Source: Gammaproteobacteria bacterium (GTDB lineage Bacteria > Pseudomonadota > Gammaproteobacteria > Chromatiales > Chromatiaceae). From it: DNA of 64,000 bases. Under the pieces are notes generated by a model. That model made no database searches, was not told where the DNA came from, and saw nothing but the letters and a program-made list of their open reading frames with translations. Each line of letters opens with the position of its first letter. Positions within the stretch are counted from its first letter, which is position 1. This document shows, piece after piece, positions 9,213-19,423 of this stretch. A program made the position numbers and the translations under genes. The DNA lies in assembly GCA_021773975.1 (NCBI GenBank), contig JAJFJN010000014.1, forward strand, positions 60,234-124,233, written 5' to 3'.

Positions 9213-9948
9213 GTGTGATGTCCACGAAGCCTTTTAGCTCATCCTGGAGATTGGTGTGGAGTACCCAAGCGCCTATGTTGATGCGTAACCCGGCAAGCAA
9301 TGCGCTGTCTTGTGTGTAGTGAAAGGATCCCGGTGTTATTAAAAGTGCACTGAGGCTTTGTTCCAGTGCTTGGCGCATGCTGTCATCCAGAGGGTGCGCA
9401 CTGGTGATTTTGATCTTATCCACGGTTTTATTGCTGGCAGCTTGCAGGGTACTTAGTTGTTCAGGGGGGAGTGTCTCCAACTCTTTTAGGAGGAGATGGC
9501 AAAGATCTCTTTCTAGCTCTGGGCTGGCGGTAGCAGAGAGTAGTTGTGTAGCAAATTGCGCCCCTTGGGTAAGTGCGCTCCTTTCGATCTGGAGTCGTTC
9601 GGTCTCTTGTTGATGCTGCTCAATGATCAGGCGCTTCTCGCGTTCTTTTTCCAGGCTGGTTTGCAGCGCTGCCATTTGCTGGATGCGTGCTACTTCAACC
9701 TCTTCATTTAATGCCAGATGTGCTGATTGCTTCTCCTGCTCCCAGATGACAAGTCGGTTGTTGTACTGTGATTGTAGTGCTTCAGCTGTGATATGTAGGC
9801 TTTTGGCATCCGCCAGGTTTTTTTCAATACCTGCCTGGCGGCGTGCAATGATGTTTAGTATGGGCTTGTAGAAAAAATGTTTTAAAATCCATAATAGAAT
9901 CAAGAAGTTGATGATTTCAAGAATAAAAGTAGACCAATTTAGTTCCAA
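9202..9948 (-). CDS. atpF: N-type ATPase peripheral stalk subunit, b plus delta-like C-terminus
   Basis: Stator subunit of 248 residues, longer than a normal b subunit (about 156). Residues 1-30 hold the membrane helix ([23 protein letters not shown]). A long Glu/Gln-rich coiled coil runs to about 140. The remainder ends in [25 protein letters not shown], which resembles the C-terminus of the delta subunit. This fits the absence of a separate atpH in the operon. The start is TTG at 9948, supported by GAGGAG nine bases upstream. The 3' end overlaps atpA by 11 bp, implying coupled translation. Confidence 0.88.
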   Translation of the reverse strand: MELNWSTFILEIINFLILLWILKHFFYKPILNIIARRQAGIEKNLADAKSLHITAEALQSQYNNRLVIWEQEKQSAHLALNEEVEVARIQQMAALQTSLEKEREKRLIIEQHQQETERLQIERSALTQGAQFATQLLSATASPELERDLCHLLLKELETLPPEQLSTLQAASNKTVDKIKITSAHPLDDSMRQALEQSLSALLITPGSFHYTQDSALLAGLRINIGAWVLHTNLQDELKGFVDITHGA

Positions 9949-9987
9949 GGCAGTATCTCCTCAGGGAGCGTTGGATAGATCACTGTA

Positions 9988-10257
<270 letters not shown>

Positions 10258-10959
10258 TTACTCCCTATTTTTTTCTCGTTGTTTCTGTTGAGTGATTTGT
10301 TGTGACTGTATTCCGCCAGCGACATAGATCAGCGCCAGCATGCCGAAGATATAGGCTTGTACCAGCGCCTCAATGATGTGCAGCATGAGTATGGGGATGG
10401 GAGCCAGAAGGCCCGCAACCAATAGAATCAGTAGGGCAGTCATCTCCAAACTCATGATATTACCGAACAGCCGTACGGCTAGGGCGATTGTACGTGTGAT
10501 CTCACTGATGATGTGAAAGGGCAGCAGGATAGGGCTTGGACTGAGATAGTGGCGTAGGTAGGCCTTTACTCCCTGGGTGCGGATTCCAAACCAGTGCACT
10601 GAGAGAAAAACCAGAATGGCCAGTGCCGATGTGGCTGAGATATCGCGGGTTGGAGAGTGAATGCCAGGTATCAGGCCGCAAAGATTGGCGATGATCAGGA
10701 ATAACCACAATGTACCAATAAAGGGCAGGAGTTGGCGTGCGTGTTCGGGGGCGGCTTCATGGATGGCCTCTTCGATGGCAGTGACAATGCCTTCAGCTGC
10801 TGTTTGTATGGCTCCTGGTTGTAACTGTAAAGCGCGGGTGATCAGCCAACTGAGGAGTCCGGTGACGGCCATGATGCCCCAAGTGGTTACGATGGTGTTG
10901 CTGATTTGTAGTGGACCGAGCTGGAATAGGATATCCACGAAGATGCCATCGCTATTCAT
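10258..10959 (-). CDS. atpB: N-type ATPase a subunit (stator channel)
   Basis: Membrane subunit forming the ion half-channels against the c ring. Its 233 residues hold five to six hydrophobic helices. The essential Arg lies in the motif IALAVRLFGNI, and the C-terminal helix motif LVQAYIFGMLALIYVAGG is intact. The ATG at 10959 shares one base with the atpQ stop codon (TAATG), so the two are translationally coupled. No extra frame of AtpR type lies between them. The C-terminus is very polar (QQITQQKQREKNRE). Confidence 0.94.
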   Translation of the reverse strand: MNSDGIFVDILFQLGPLQISNTIVTTWGIMAVTGLLSWLITRALQLQPGAIQTAAEGIVTAIEEAIHEAAPEHARQLLPFIGTLWLFLIIANLCGLIPGIHSPTRDISATSALAILVFLSVHWFGIRTQGVKAYLRHYLSPSPILLPFHIISEITRTIALAVRLFGNIMSLEMTALLILLVAGLLAPIPILMLHIIEALVQAYIFGMLALIYVAGGIQSQQITQQKQREKNRE

Positions 10960-11230
10960 TACCTTCGCTCCCGTATAAAGAGATAGACATTAATTGCACC
11001 GAGAAACACACCCGCCAAAAGTAGGCTTAATGTCCACTGGCTGGAGTAGCCTGCTGCTAGCTTGTCTAGCCAAAGCCCAAGATAGGCTCCTCCTATTACG
11101 GGTAGTATAAAAAGCAGCCCCAGAGTGCCAATATAGACAGTCTGTGAGATAAGGGTAGAGCGATCCTTCTCTGCCTGCTTCATACGCTGGGCTTGATGTT
11201 CTACCTGTGTGAGAAGCTGCTTGTCTTGGC

Positions 11231-11234
<4 letters not shown>
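10959..11234 (-). CDS. atpQ: N-ATPase accessory membrane protein AtpQ (AtpZ/AtpI-like)
   Basis: A 91-residue protein with a polar, Gln-rich N-terminal helix and two membrane helices (TLGLLFILPVIGGAYLGLWLD and WTLSLLLAGVFLGAINVYLFI). It lies in the place of AtpQ in the canonical atpDCQRBEFAG order. Such proteins are thought to help assembly or provide Mg2+/Ca2+ transport, which is unproven here. The ATG at 11234 is preferred over an upstream one at 11255 because it forms an ATGA overlap with the atpC stop. The next gene is atpB, with a one-base overlap. Confidence 0.8.
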
Positions 11235-13454
<2,220 letters not shown>

Positions 13455-13916
13455 ATGTATGCAGAAGATAAGTCACTGATAATACTGATGGCAGATGATG
13501 ATGATGATGATTGTTTGCTGGCTAAAAAAGCACTTGAACAGTCTGGTCTAGTTGCTCAGTTGAATTTTGTAAAGGATGGTGAGGAGTTGATGGATTATCT
13601 TTGTGAGCGAAATGATTATGAGTGTGATGTTTCTAAGCCAGACATTATTCTACTTGATCTAAATATGCCAAAAATGAATGGACTTGAGGCGTTGAAAGCA
13701 ATCAAATCCAACCAAATGTTGTCTCATATTCCGGTAATTGTATTGACTACATCCAAGGCGGATCATGATATTTGTAATAGTTACTCTTTCGGTGCGAGTT
13801 CTTATATAACTAAACCAGCGAGTTTTAAAGGCTTGGTTGAGACAATGGATATGATTAAAAAGTACTGGTTTGAGGTTGTTGAATTACCAAAAAAACATAT
13901 GGCTTGGGGAGGCTGA
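13455..13916 (+). CDS. Rcp1-like single-domain response regulator
   Basis: A stand-alone receiver domain of 153 residues. The acidic pocket sits in MADDDDDD (residues 12-19), the phosphoacceptor is Asp68 in LLDLNMP, the switch Thr is in VLTTS (98-99) and the conserved Lys is Lys120 in ITKP. The insertion after the second strand (YLCERNDYECDVSKPD) is typical of the Rcp1 group, which pairs with phytochrome-type and related histidine kinases. The ATG at 13455 follows AGAGG. It begins a same-strand cluster of five signalling genes, and its most likely kinase is the membrane kinase at 16.7-18.5 kb, whose catalytic region is phytochrome-kinase-like. That pairing is inferred. Confidence 0.88.
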   Translation: MYAEDKSLIILMADDDDDDCLLAKKALEQSGLVAQLNFVKDGEELMDYLCERNDYECDVSKPDIILLDLNMPKMNGLEALKAIKSNQMLSHIPVIVLTTSKADHDICNSYSFGASSYITKPASFKGLVETMDMIKKYWFEVVELPKKHMAWGG

Positions 13917-13977
13917 CCAAGCACTCTAGTGTTCAGTTTTCCCCGGTAGTGCATATAGGATTTAGGCATTAAGTAAT

Positions 13978-15642
13978 ATGATAATAAAAAAGTTGAGCAT
14001 TCTTCTTATAGAGGATGATGAAGACGATTATCTTATTATAAAAAAATTATTTAGTCGTATACGTGATTTGCATTGTAATGTTAATTGGGTATCTAGCTAT
14101 TCTAAAGCTTTGCAATGTATTGATGATTCGGATCAAGATGTTTATTTAATAGATTACCGCTTGGGTGATGGTAGTGGTTTAGATCTGCTGCGCAAGGTGC
14201 GTGAGACTGGGTGTGACAAGCCAATAATAATTCTTACCGGCCAAGGAGATCGAGATGTTGATGTCGATGCAATGGAGGCAGGAGCTTCAGATTATCTTGT
14301 AAAAGATGAGTTAAATGCGCAAATACTTGAACGATCAATTCGTTATGCAATAAATATATCCCAAACAATTAACAGATTGCGTAATGCACGTGATGAACTT
14401 TCTCTTGAAGTTGAAGAGCGCAAAAAAGCAGAGTTAGAGCTAATAAAAGCTAAAAAAGCGGCAGAAAATGCAAGTCGTATAAAAACCGAATTCCTCTCAA
14501 ATATAAGTCATGAAATACGCACGCCCATGTGTACCATTATTGGTATGTCAGAGTTGTTATCAGAGTCTGAATTATCAAAAAAGCAAGAGACTTATGTAAA
14601 AACCACTATGCAGGCTGGTAATGATCTTTTGCATTTGATCGATGAAATTATAAATATTTCAAAGATTGAATCAGCTCAAGTGGTACTAGATGAGGTCCCC
14701 TTTGAATTTGATGATTTGCCATTAAAGTTGGCATCAATTTTTGAAAAAATGGCGCAGGAAAAAGGGCTTAAATTTACCTGTCATGTGGCATCTGATGTGC
14801 CTAAGAGGTTGGTGGGGGATCCGGCTACTTTAGAGCAAATACTTACCCATATCCTAAGTAATGCAATTAAATTTACAGAGCATGGAGAGGTTGCGCTAAA
14901 TGTATGTTTGGCGAGCACTAATGATATTAAAACAGAATTAAATCAATGTGCTGTGGATAGAAAAGAGGGAAAAATAGAGGCATGCTATCTACAGTTTTCT
15001 GTAGCTGATACTGGGATAGGTATTCCTAAGCAAAAGCAGCACGCTATCTTTGATAGTTTTTCTCAGGCAGATTCTTCAAGTACAAGAGAGTATGCAGGGG
15101 TTGGTCTGGGCGTTACGATATCAAAAAGATTAGTAGAAATGATGGGTGGTAAGTTGTGGGTAGAAAGTGAAGAAGGGAAAGGTTCTACGTTTTATTTGGA
15201 TGTAAGGCTTTGGAAACAAATAGAGGTGAATAATAAAAATAGTGTAAAGGAGGTTGATTTAACAGGAATGAAACTGTTGGTTGTTGATGACAGCTTAACC
15301 TATCAATCGATTATTAAAGATGAGTTGACCCGGTATGGCGTATCTGTGACACAGGCAGAGAGCTGCAAGGATGGGGTTAATGCATTGAAAGATGCGGCAT
15401 TTAATGAGGCGTTTGATTTGATGGTTGTAGATTATGAACTTCCTGAAATGGATGTTATTAAATTTATTGAGAAAATCAAAAATCAATATGTTGGAGGAAG
15501 TGCTTTCCCGATATTGTTTTTAGGTGCGTATTGTAAATACCTTGATGGAGCTAATGTAATTAATTTGGACTTTGTTAATTATATTAAAAAACCAGTCAGA
15601 ACGGCGGATTTGCTTATTGAAATAGAAAAAGCAGTAAGTTAG
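13978..15642 (+). CDS. Hybrid sensor kinase: receiver, HisKA, HATPase, receiver
   Basis: A soluble 554-residue protein with no membrane helix. The N-terminal receiver (about 5-125) has Asp59 in LIDYRLG and Lys109. A coiled coil (about 130-170) leads to HisKA with His178 in SNISHEIRTP. The ATPase has its N box (HILSNAIKFTEHGEV), DTGIGIP and a G2 box GVGLGVTI. A second receiver (about 430-554) has Asp485 in VVDYELP. Input therefore comes as phosphorylation on the first receiver rather than from a small molecule. The first receiver is clearly related to that of the cyclase at 18.5 kb (same VYLIDYRLG/VIFMDYRLG layout), suggesting duplication within the cluster. Position 61 bp after the Rcp1-like gene supports an operon. 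Confidence 0.9.
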   Translation: MIIKKLSILLIEDDEDDYLIIKKLFSRIRDLHCNVNWVSSYSKALQCIDDSDQDVYLIDYRLGDGSGLDLLRKVRETGCDKPIIILTGQGDRDVDVDAMEAGASDYLVKDELNAQILERSIRYAINISQTINRLRNARDELSLEVEERKKAELELIKAKKAAENASRIKTEFLSNISHEIRTPMCTIIGMSELLSESELSKKQETYVKTTMQAGNDLLHLIDEIINISKIESAQVVLDEVPFEFDDLPLKLASIFEKMAQEKGLKFTCHVASDVPKRLVGDPATLEQILTHILSNAIKFTEHGEVALNVCLASTNDIKTELNQCAVDRKEGKIEACYLQFSVADTGIGIPKQKQHAIFDSFSQADSSSTREYAGVGLGVTISKRLVEMMGGKLWVESEEGKGSTFYLDVRLWKQIEVNNKNSVKEVDLTGMKLLVVDDSLTYQSIIKDELTRYGVSVTQAESCKDGVNALKDAAFNEAFDLMVVDYELPEMDVIKFIEKIKNQYVGGSAFPILFLGAYCKYLDGANVINLDFVNYIKKPVRTADLLIEIEKAVS

Positions 15643-15729
15643 ACGACGCTTAGAAAAAACCAAAAGAACAATCCTGATAATTATTTTATAAGCTCACACA
15701 AGCTAATGTTGCAAATGAATATTTAAATA

Positions 15730-16674
15730 ATGACTTTTTATATACAACTAAACGCTATTTTTAATAAGGGCAAGCAGATATCTGGATTGCTTGGCGTTGT
15801 TCTGTTGCTTATGGTTTTGTTACCTTTTTCACCTGTAGCACAAGCATATAATATAGTTGTTCTTACTAGTAAAAGCGCCACACCATACAATAGTTTTGTT
15901 AAAGAGTTTAAAAAAACACTGCCTGATTCTAGTATTAAAGTTTTAAATATGGATGGAGATATAGAAAAGGGTAATGTATTGATTGATAAAGCAGTAGAGA
16001 CAAACGTTGACCTTATTGTTGCTTTAGGATCAAGGGCGGCATGGGTGGTAAAGGATAGGGATTCGCCTCCCGTTTTATTCTCTATGATATCTAATCCTAA
16101 AAAATATGATCTTAGTGGAAGGTCGGGTATAAGAAGTGCTTTTTCATTTCGCCAGCAGCTGCAGGTATTTAAGGAGATCATACCTAACGTAAAAAAAATA
16201 GGGTTGCTATATGATGAAAATAACAAAATTGAAATAGATGGTCTGGATAAAATTGCAAAAGAGATGGGTATCGATCTTATAAAAAAGGAGATAAGCGATA
16301 TTAGAGATGTTGCCTTTGCTGTGGATGATTTGTTAGCTAATGTTGATGCGTTATGGCTGCGTAAAGATAAGTTAATTACTGGTAATACACGGTTGCTTAA
16401 GCAAGTTGTTTTATTACGTGCATTACGTAAAAAAATCCCAATTATTGGGGATAATAAATGGGCAGTGCAAAATGGCGCGCTGTTTTGCCTGTTTGCAAGT
16501 TACCAGAGTATTGGGGCACAAGCAGGAGGGATGGTAAAGGGGGTGGTCTCTGAAGAAGAGGTGGGATTTCAATTTCCTTCAATGGTTAATGTTTTTTTTA
16601 ACCCACATGTGGCGGAAAGGTTGTCTCCAGGTGTTGACATTATTGTTCCAAGGGATGTTTTTTTTGTTAAATAA
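15730..16674 (+). CDS. Periplasmic ABC-type substrate-binding protein (ABC_sub_bind family)
   Basis: A 314-residue protein with an N-terminal membrane segment (about 19-37, LLGVVLLLMVLLPFSPVAQA), probably a cleaved signal. The fold is that of the TrpX/YLR-type binding proteins: VDLIVALGSRAAWVV, PPVLFSMISNP, NVKKIGLLYDENN and IPIIGDNKWAVQNGALFCLFASYQSIGAQAG, all seen in order. No permease or ATPase gene is next to it. It lies instead 12 bp before a membrane histidine kinase, so it may serve as a ligand-sensing partner rather than a transporter component. The ligand is unknown. The ATG at 15730 has a poor ribosome binding site. Confidence 0.82.
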   Translation: MTFYIQLNAIFNKGKQISGLLGVVLLLMVLLPFSPVAQAYNIVVLTSKSATPYNSFVKEFKKTLPDSSIKVLNMDGDIEKGNVLIDKAVETNVDLIVALGSRAAWVVKDRDSPPVLFSMISNPKKYDLSGRSGIRSAFSFRQQLQVFKEIIPNVKKIGLLYDENNKIEIDGLDKIAKEMGIDLIKKEISDIRDVAFAVDDLLANVDALWLRKDKLITGNTRLLKQVVLLRALRKKIPIIGDNKWAVQNGALFCLFASYQSIGAQAGGMVKGVVSEEEVGFQFPSMVNVFFNPHVAERLSPGVDIIVPRDVFFVK

Positions 16675-16686
16675 TCAGCCCTTACT

Positions 16687-18519
16687 TTGGATGGCAATGC
16701 TGTGAGAAGAGTTGGAGATATGCCATTAAAAGTTAGATTGATGTTTTTGATGTCATCAGTTGTTGTTGTTGCTGTTGCTGTGATTGCAATGGTTTTTGTA
16801 ACATACAACAAACAGCATGTTCAAAGTGAATTTGATATTCGAATACAATCGGCTATTGAAATGGCAGCAAAAAATCTAGAGTTGGCGGTCATGATTAAGC
16901 AGATTGATGATATTGAGCGTATGCAGAAAAGTTTATTGCATACACCAGATCTTGTTTCTGTTTCTATCTATGATGAAAACCAGGTGCTTCTATCGAAGCA
17001 AGAAAATAACTCTTCTTTATCATTAAAAACAAAAATAGTACGGCATAATATTATCGTAGATGAGATTCAGATAGATGAGCTTTCATTATTAGATGAGGAT
17101 GACACTACGAATAAAAATGAGGTTGTTGGTAGTATCGAGGCTGTATTTAGCATAGAAAGAATGGAGAATGATTTAAACAAAATTATTGAATTTACATTTC
17201 AGTTAACCTTAATAGTTATTTGTGTGGCTTTATTTATTGGATACTACGTTGCTAATGCGCTTACTACTCCTTTGGCTAAATTGGTTCATGCAACAAAAAG
17301 GGTAGCAGAGGGCGATTTAAGCTATAGCGTCACGAATGATTTCAAAGATGAAATCGGCCATTTATCACAATCCTTTGGAGTGATGGTAACTGAGTTGGCA
17401 AATGATATTGCCAGAAGAGAGAGAGTTGAAAGTCAGCTACGAGATAGCAAGCTACGGTTTCAATCGCTTGCAAATAAGGCCCCTGTTGGCATTTTCCAGT
17501 TTGGTATACTGGGTGAATGTATTTTTGTAAATCCCCGTGGATTAGAAATCCTAGATGCAACAGAAGAGGCTATTTTAGAACACAATTGGTTTAACAGGAT
17601 ACACGTGGATGACAGAGAAAGTGTTGAATGTGAATGGAAAGAATTTATTGCACAGCGTTCTATGTTTTATTCTGAATTTAGGTTTGTTCATTCTTGCGGT
17701 GAAATAGTATGGGTTATAGGCGAGGCGTATCCTGAATTGTGTGATTCAGGCAAAGCAAGCGGTTACATCGGAACAATTACAGATGTAACACCATTGAAGC
17801 TAATTACAGAAGAGCTAAAGCGAAGTAATGCTGAGCTTGACGCTTTTGCTAGAATTGCTTCCCATGATTTAAAAGAGCCAATGAGAAAGATTCAGACGTT
17901 TGGTAGTATTTTAGAAGAGGATTTCTCTGAAGCACTTGGAGATGAAGGTTCTGCTTATCTTGGTAGAGTCGTAAATGCAGCTCAGCGTATGCAAAGTTTA
18001 ATTGATGGCTTGCTGGTTTATTCTCGAGTGGCTACCAAGGCTATGCCTTTTACTAGGTTAAATTTAAAAGATTTAACAACTGAGGTTCTTTCGGATCTTG
18101 AAGTGGCATTAGAACAAGCTGGTGGCACAGTCAATATAAGTGATTTTCCAGATATTTCAGGTGATCCACTACAAGTAAGACAGTTGATGCAGAATTTAAT
18201 TGCTAACTCAATTAAATATAGCCGTGATGATCGCCCCCCTGTTATTAATATCAATGCTTCTGTTGAACAAAACATGGTGAAGGTTGTTGTGAGTGATAAT
18301 GGTATAGGCTTTGATATGCATCATGCGGAAAGAATTTTCGGTGTATTTGAAAGGCTGCATGGACGTAGTGAGAAATATGACGGTTCTGGTATTGGATTGT
18401 CAATTTGTAAAAAAATTGTTGAAAGGCATGGTGGATCAATTTACGCTCGCGGAAAGCCTAATGAAGGTGCGGAATTTATTTTTACCTTGCCACTATATAA
18501 GGATAGATTGAATGCTTGA
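16687..18519 (+). CDS. Membrane sensor histidine kinase: TM-periplasmic-TM-HAMP-PAS-HisKA-HATPase
   Basis: A 610-residue kinase with membrane helices at about 17-39 and 169-188, enclosing a periplasmic domain of some 130 residues. A HAMP domain (about 187-240), a PAS domain (about 255-372), HisKA with His393 in IASHDLKEP and a HATPase with LIANSIKYS, DNGIGFD and GSGIGLSICKK follow. The kinase core is of the phytochrome-like type often paired with Rcp1 receivers. The start is uncertain: TTG 16687, or ATG 16720 with GGAG very close. It follows the binding-protein gene by 12 bp, and its stop overlaps the cyclase gene by 8 bp, so one signalling operon is likely. Confidence 0.88.
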   Translation: MDGNAVRRVGDMPLKVRLMFLMSSVVVVAVAVIAMVFVTYNKQHVQSEFDIRIQSAIEMAAKNLELAVMIKQIDDIERMQKSLLHTPDLVSVSIYDENQVLLSKQENNSSLSLKTKIVRHNIIVDEIQIDELSLLDEDDTTNKNEVVGSIEAVFSIERMENDLNKIIEFTFQLTLIVICVALFIGYYVANALTTPLAKLVHATKRVAEGDLSYSVTNDFKDEIGHLSQSFGVMVTELANDIARRERVESQLRDSKLRFQSLANKAPVGIFQFGILGECIFVNPRGLEILDATEEAILEHNWFNRIHVDDRESVECEWKEFIAQRSMFYSEFRFVHSCGEIVWVIGEAYPELCDSGKASGYIGTITDVTPLKLITEELKRSNAELDAFARIASHDLKEPMRKIQTFGSILEEDFSEALGDEGSAYLGRVVNAAQRMQSLIDGLLVYSRVATKAMPFTRLNLKDLTTEVLSDLEVALEQAGGTVNISDFPDISGDPLQVRQLMQNLIANSIKYSRDDRPPVININASVEQNMVKVVVSDNGIGFDMHHAERIFGVFERLHGRSEKYDGSGIGLSICKKIVERHGGSIYARGKPNEGAEFIFTLPLYKDRLNA

Positions 18520-19423
18520 TCTAGAGCTTAAATTACTATTAGTAGAGGATGACCCTGAGGATAAGGAAATATTTGAACGTATGTTGTCCAAGATTAATGG
18601 CTTAAAATATGATGTTAAGTGGTGTAGTAACTTCTCGGAAGGTAAGGGCGAAGTTTTAAATAATCACTATGACGTGATTTTTATGGATTACAGGCTTGGA
18701 GAAGGAGATGGAGTCACTCTTTTACGCTATGCAAAGGAAAACGATTGCCAAACCCCTATAATCTTTTTGTCCTCAGAAAAAGGGCGTGAAATATATAAAG
18801 AGATCAAGCAGTGGGGTGCACTTAACTATTTAAATAAAGGCGAAATAACTCCGGATCATTTAGCGATAGCCATTGATTATGCTATAGAAATAGCCGCTCA
18901 ATATCAGTTGTTACGTGATATAGCCGCACATGATGGCTTAACGGGGCTTTATAATCATAGAGAGGCACACGTGTTAATTGATAAAGAGATAGGGCGTGCG
19001 CGTCGTTATAACACGGCTCTATCTTTAATTATGTTGGATATTGATTACTTTAAAAATATTAATGATACTTTCGGCCATTTAGTTGGTGACCAAGTGTTGC
19101 AATGGTTAGCTGGATTGATTAAGAAATCATCAAGGTCTTGTGATATTAACGGCCGTTATGGTGGAGAAGAATTCGCGATTATTTTGCCAGAAACAACAGG
19201 CGATAGTGCATATAAGAAAGCAGAATCATTACGTAAGCTGATTGAAAATGAACAATATACTGACGGGTGCATTAATCTTTCTATTACAGTCAGCATTGGT
19301 ATAGCGGAGTTAAGTAATGATGATACAAAAATGACCTTTATTGAGAAGGCGGATAAGGCATTATATTGTTCAAAATCAAAAGGTCGAAACTGTGTGTGCT
19401 ATGAAAAACATGATGCAAATTAA
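18512..19423 (+). CDS. Receiver-GGDEF diguanylate cyclase
   Basis: Makes cyclic di-GMP from two GTP under control of receiver phosphorylation. The receiver spans residues 1-125 with Asp59 in VIFMDYRLG. The GGDEF domain spans about 138-303, with DGLTGLYN, DIDYFKNIND and the active-site motif GGEEF at 217-221. The product-inhibition I-site RxxD is present at 208-211, five residues before GGEEF. Its ATG lies inside the end of the upstream kinase gene (8-bp overlap), so translation is probably coupled. It is the output gene of the cluster. Its stop codon interlocks with that of the convergent peptidase gene. Confidence 0.92.
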   Translation: MLDLELKLLLVEDDPEDKEIFERMLSKINGLKYDVKWCSNFSEGKGEVLNNHYDVIFMDYRLGEGDGVTLLRYAKENDCQTPIIFLSSEKGREIYKEIKQWGALNYLNKGEITPDHLAIAIDYAIEIAAQYQLLRDIAAHDGLTGLYNHREAHVLIDKEIGRARRYNTALSLIMLDIDYFKNINDTFGHLVGDQVLQWLAGLIKKSSRSCDINGRYGGEEFAIILPETTGDSAYKKAESLRKLIENEQYTDGCINLSITVSIGIAELSNDDTKMTFIEKADKALYCSKSKGRNCVCYEKHDAN

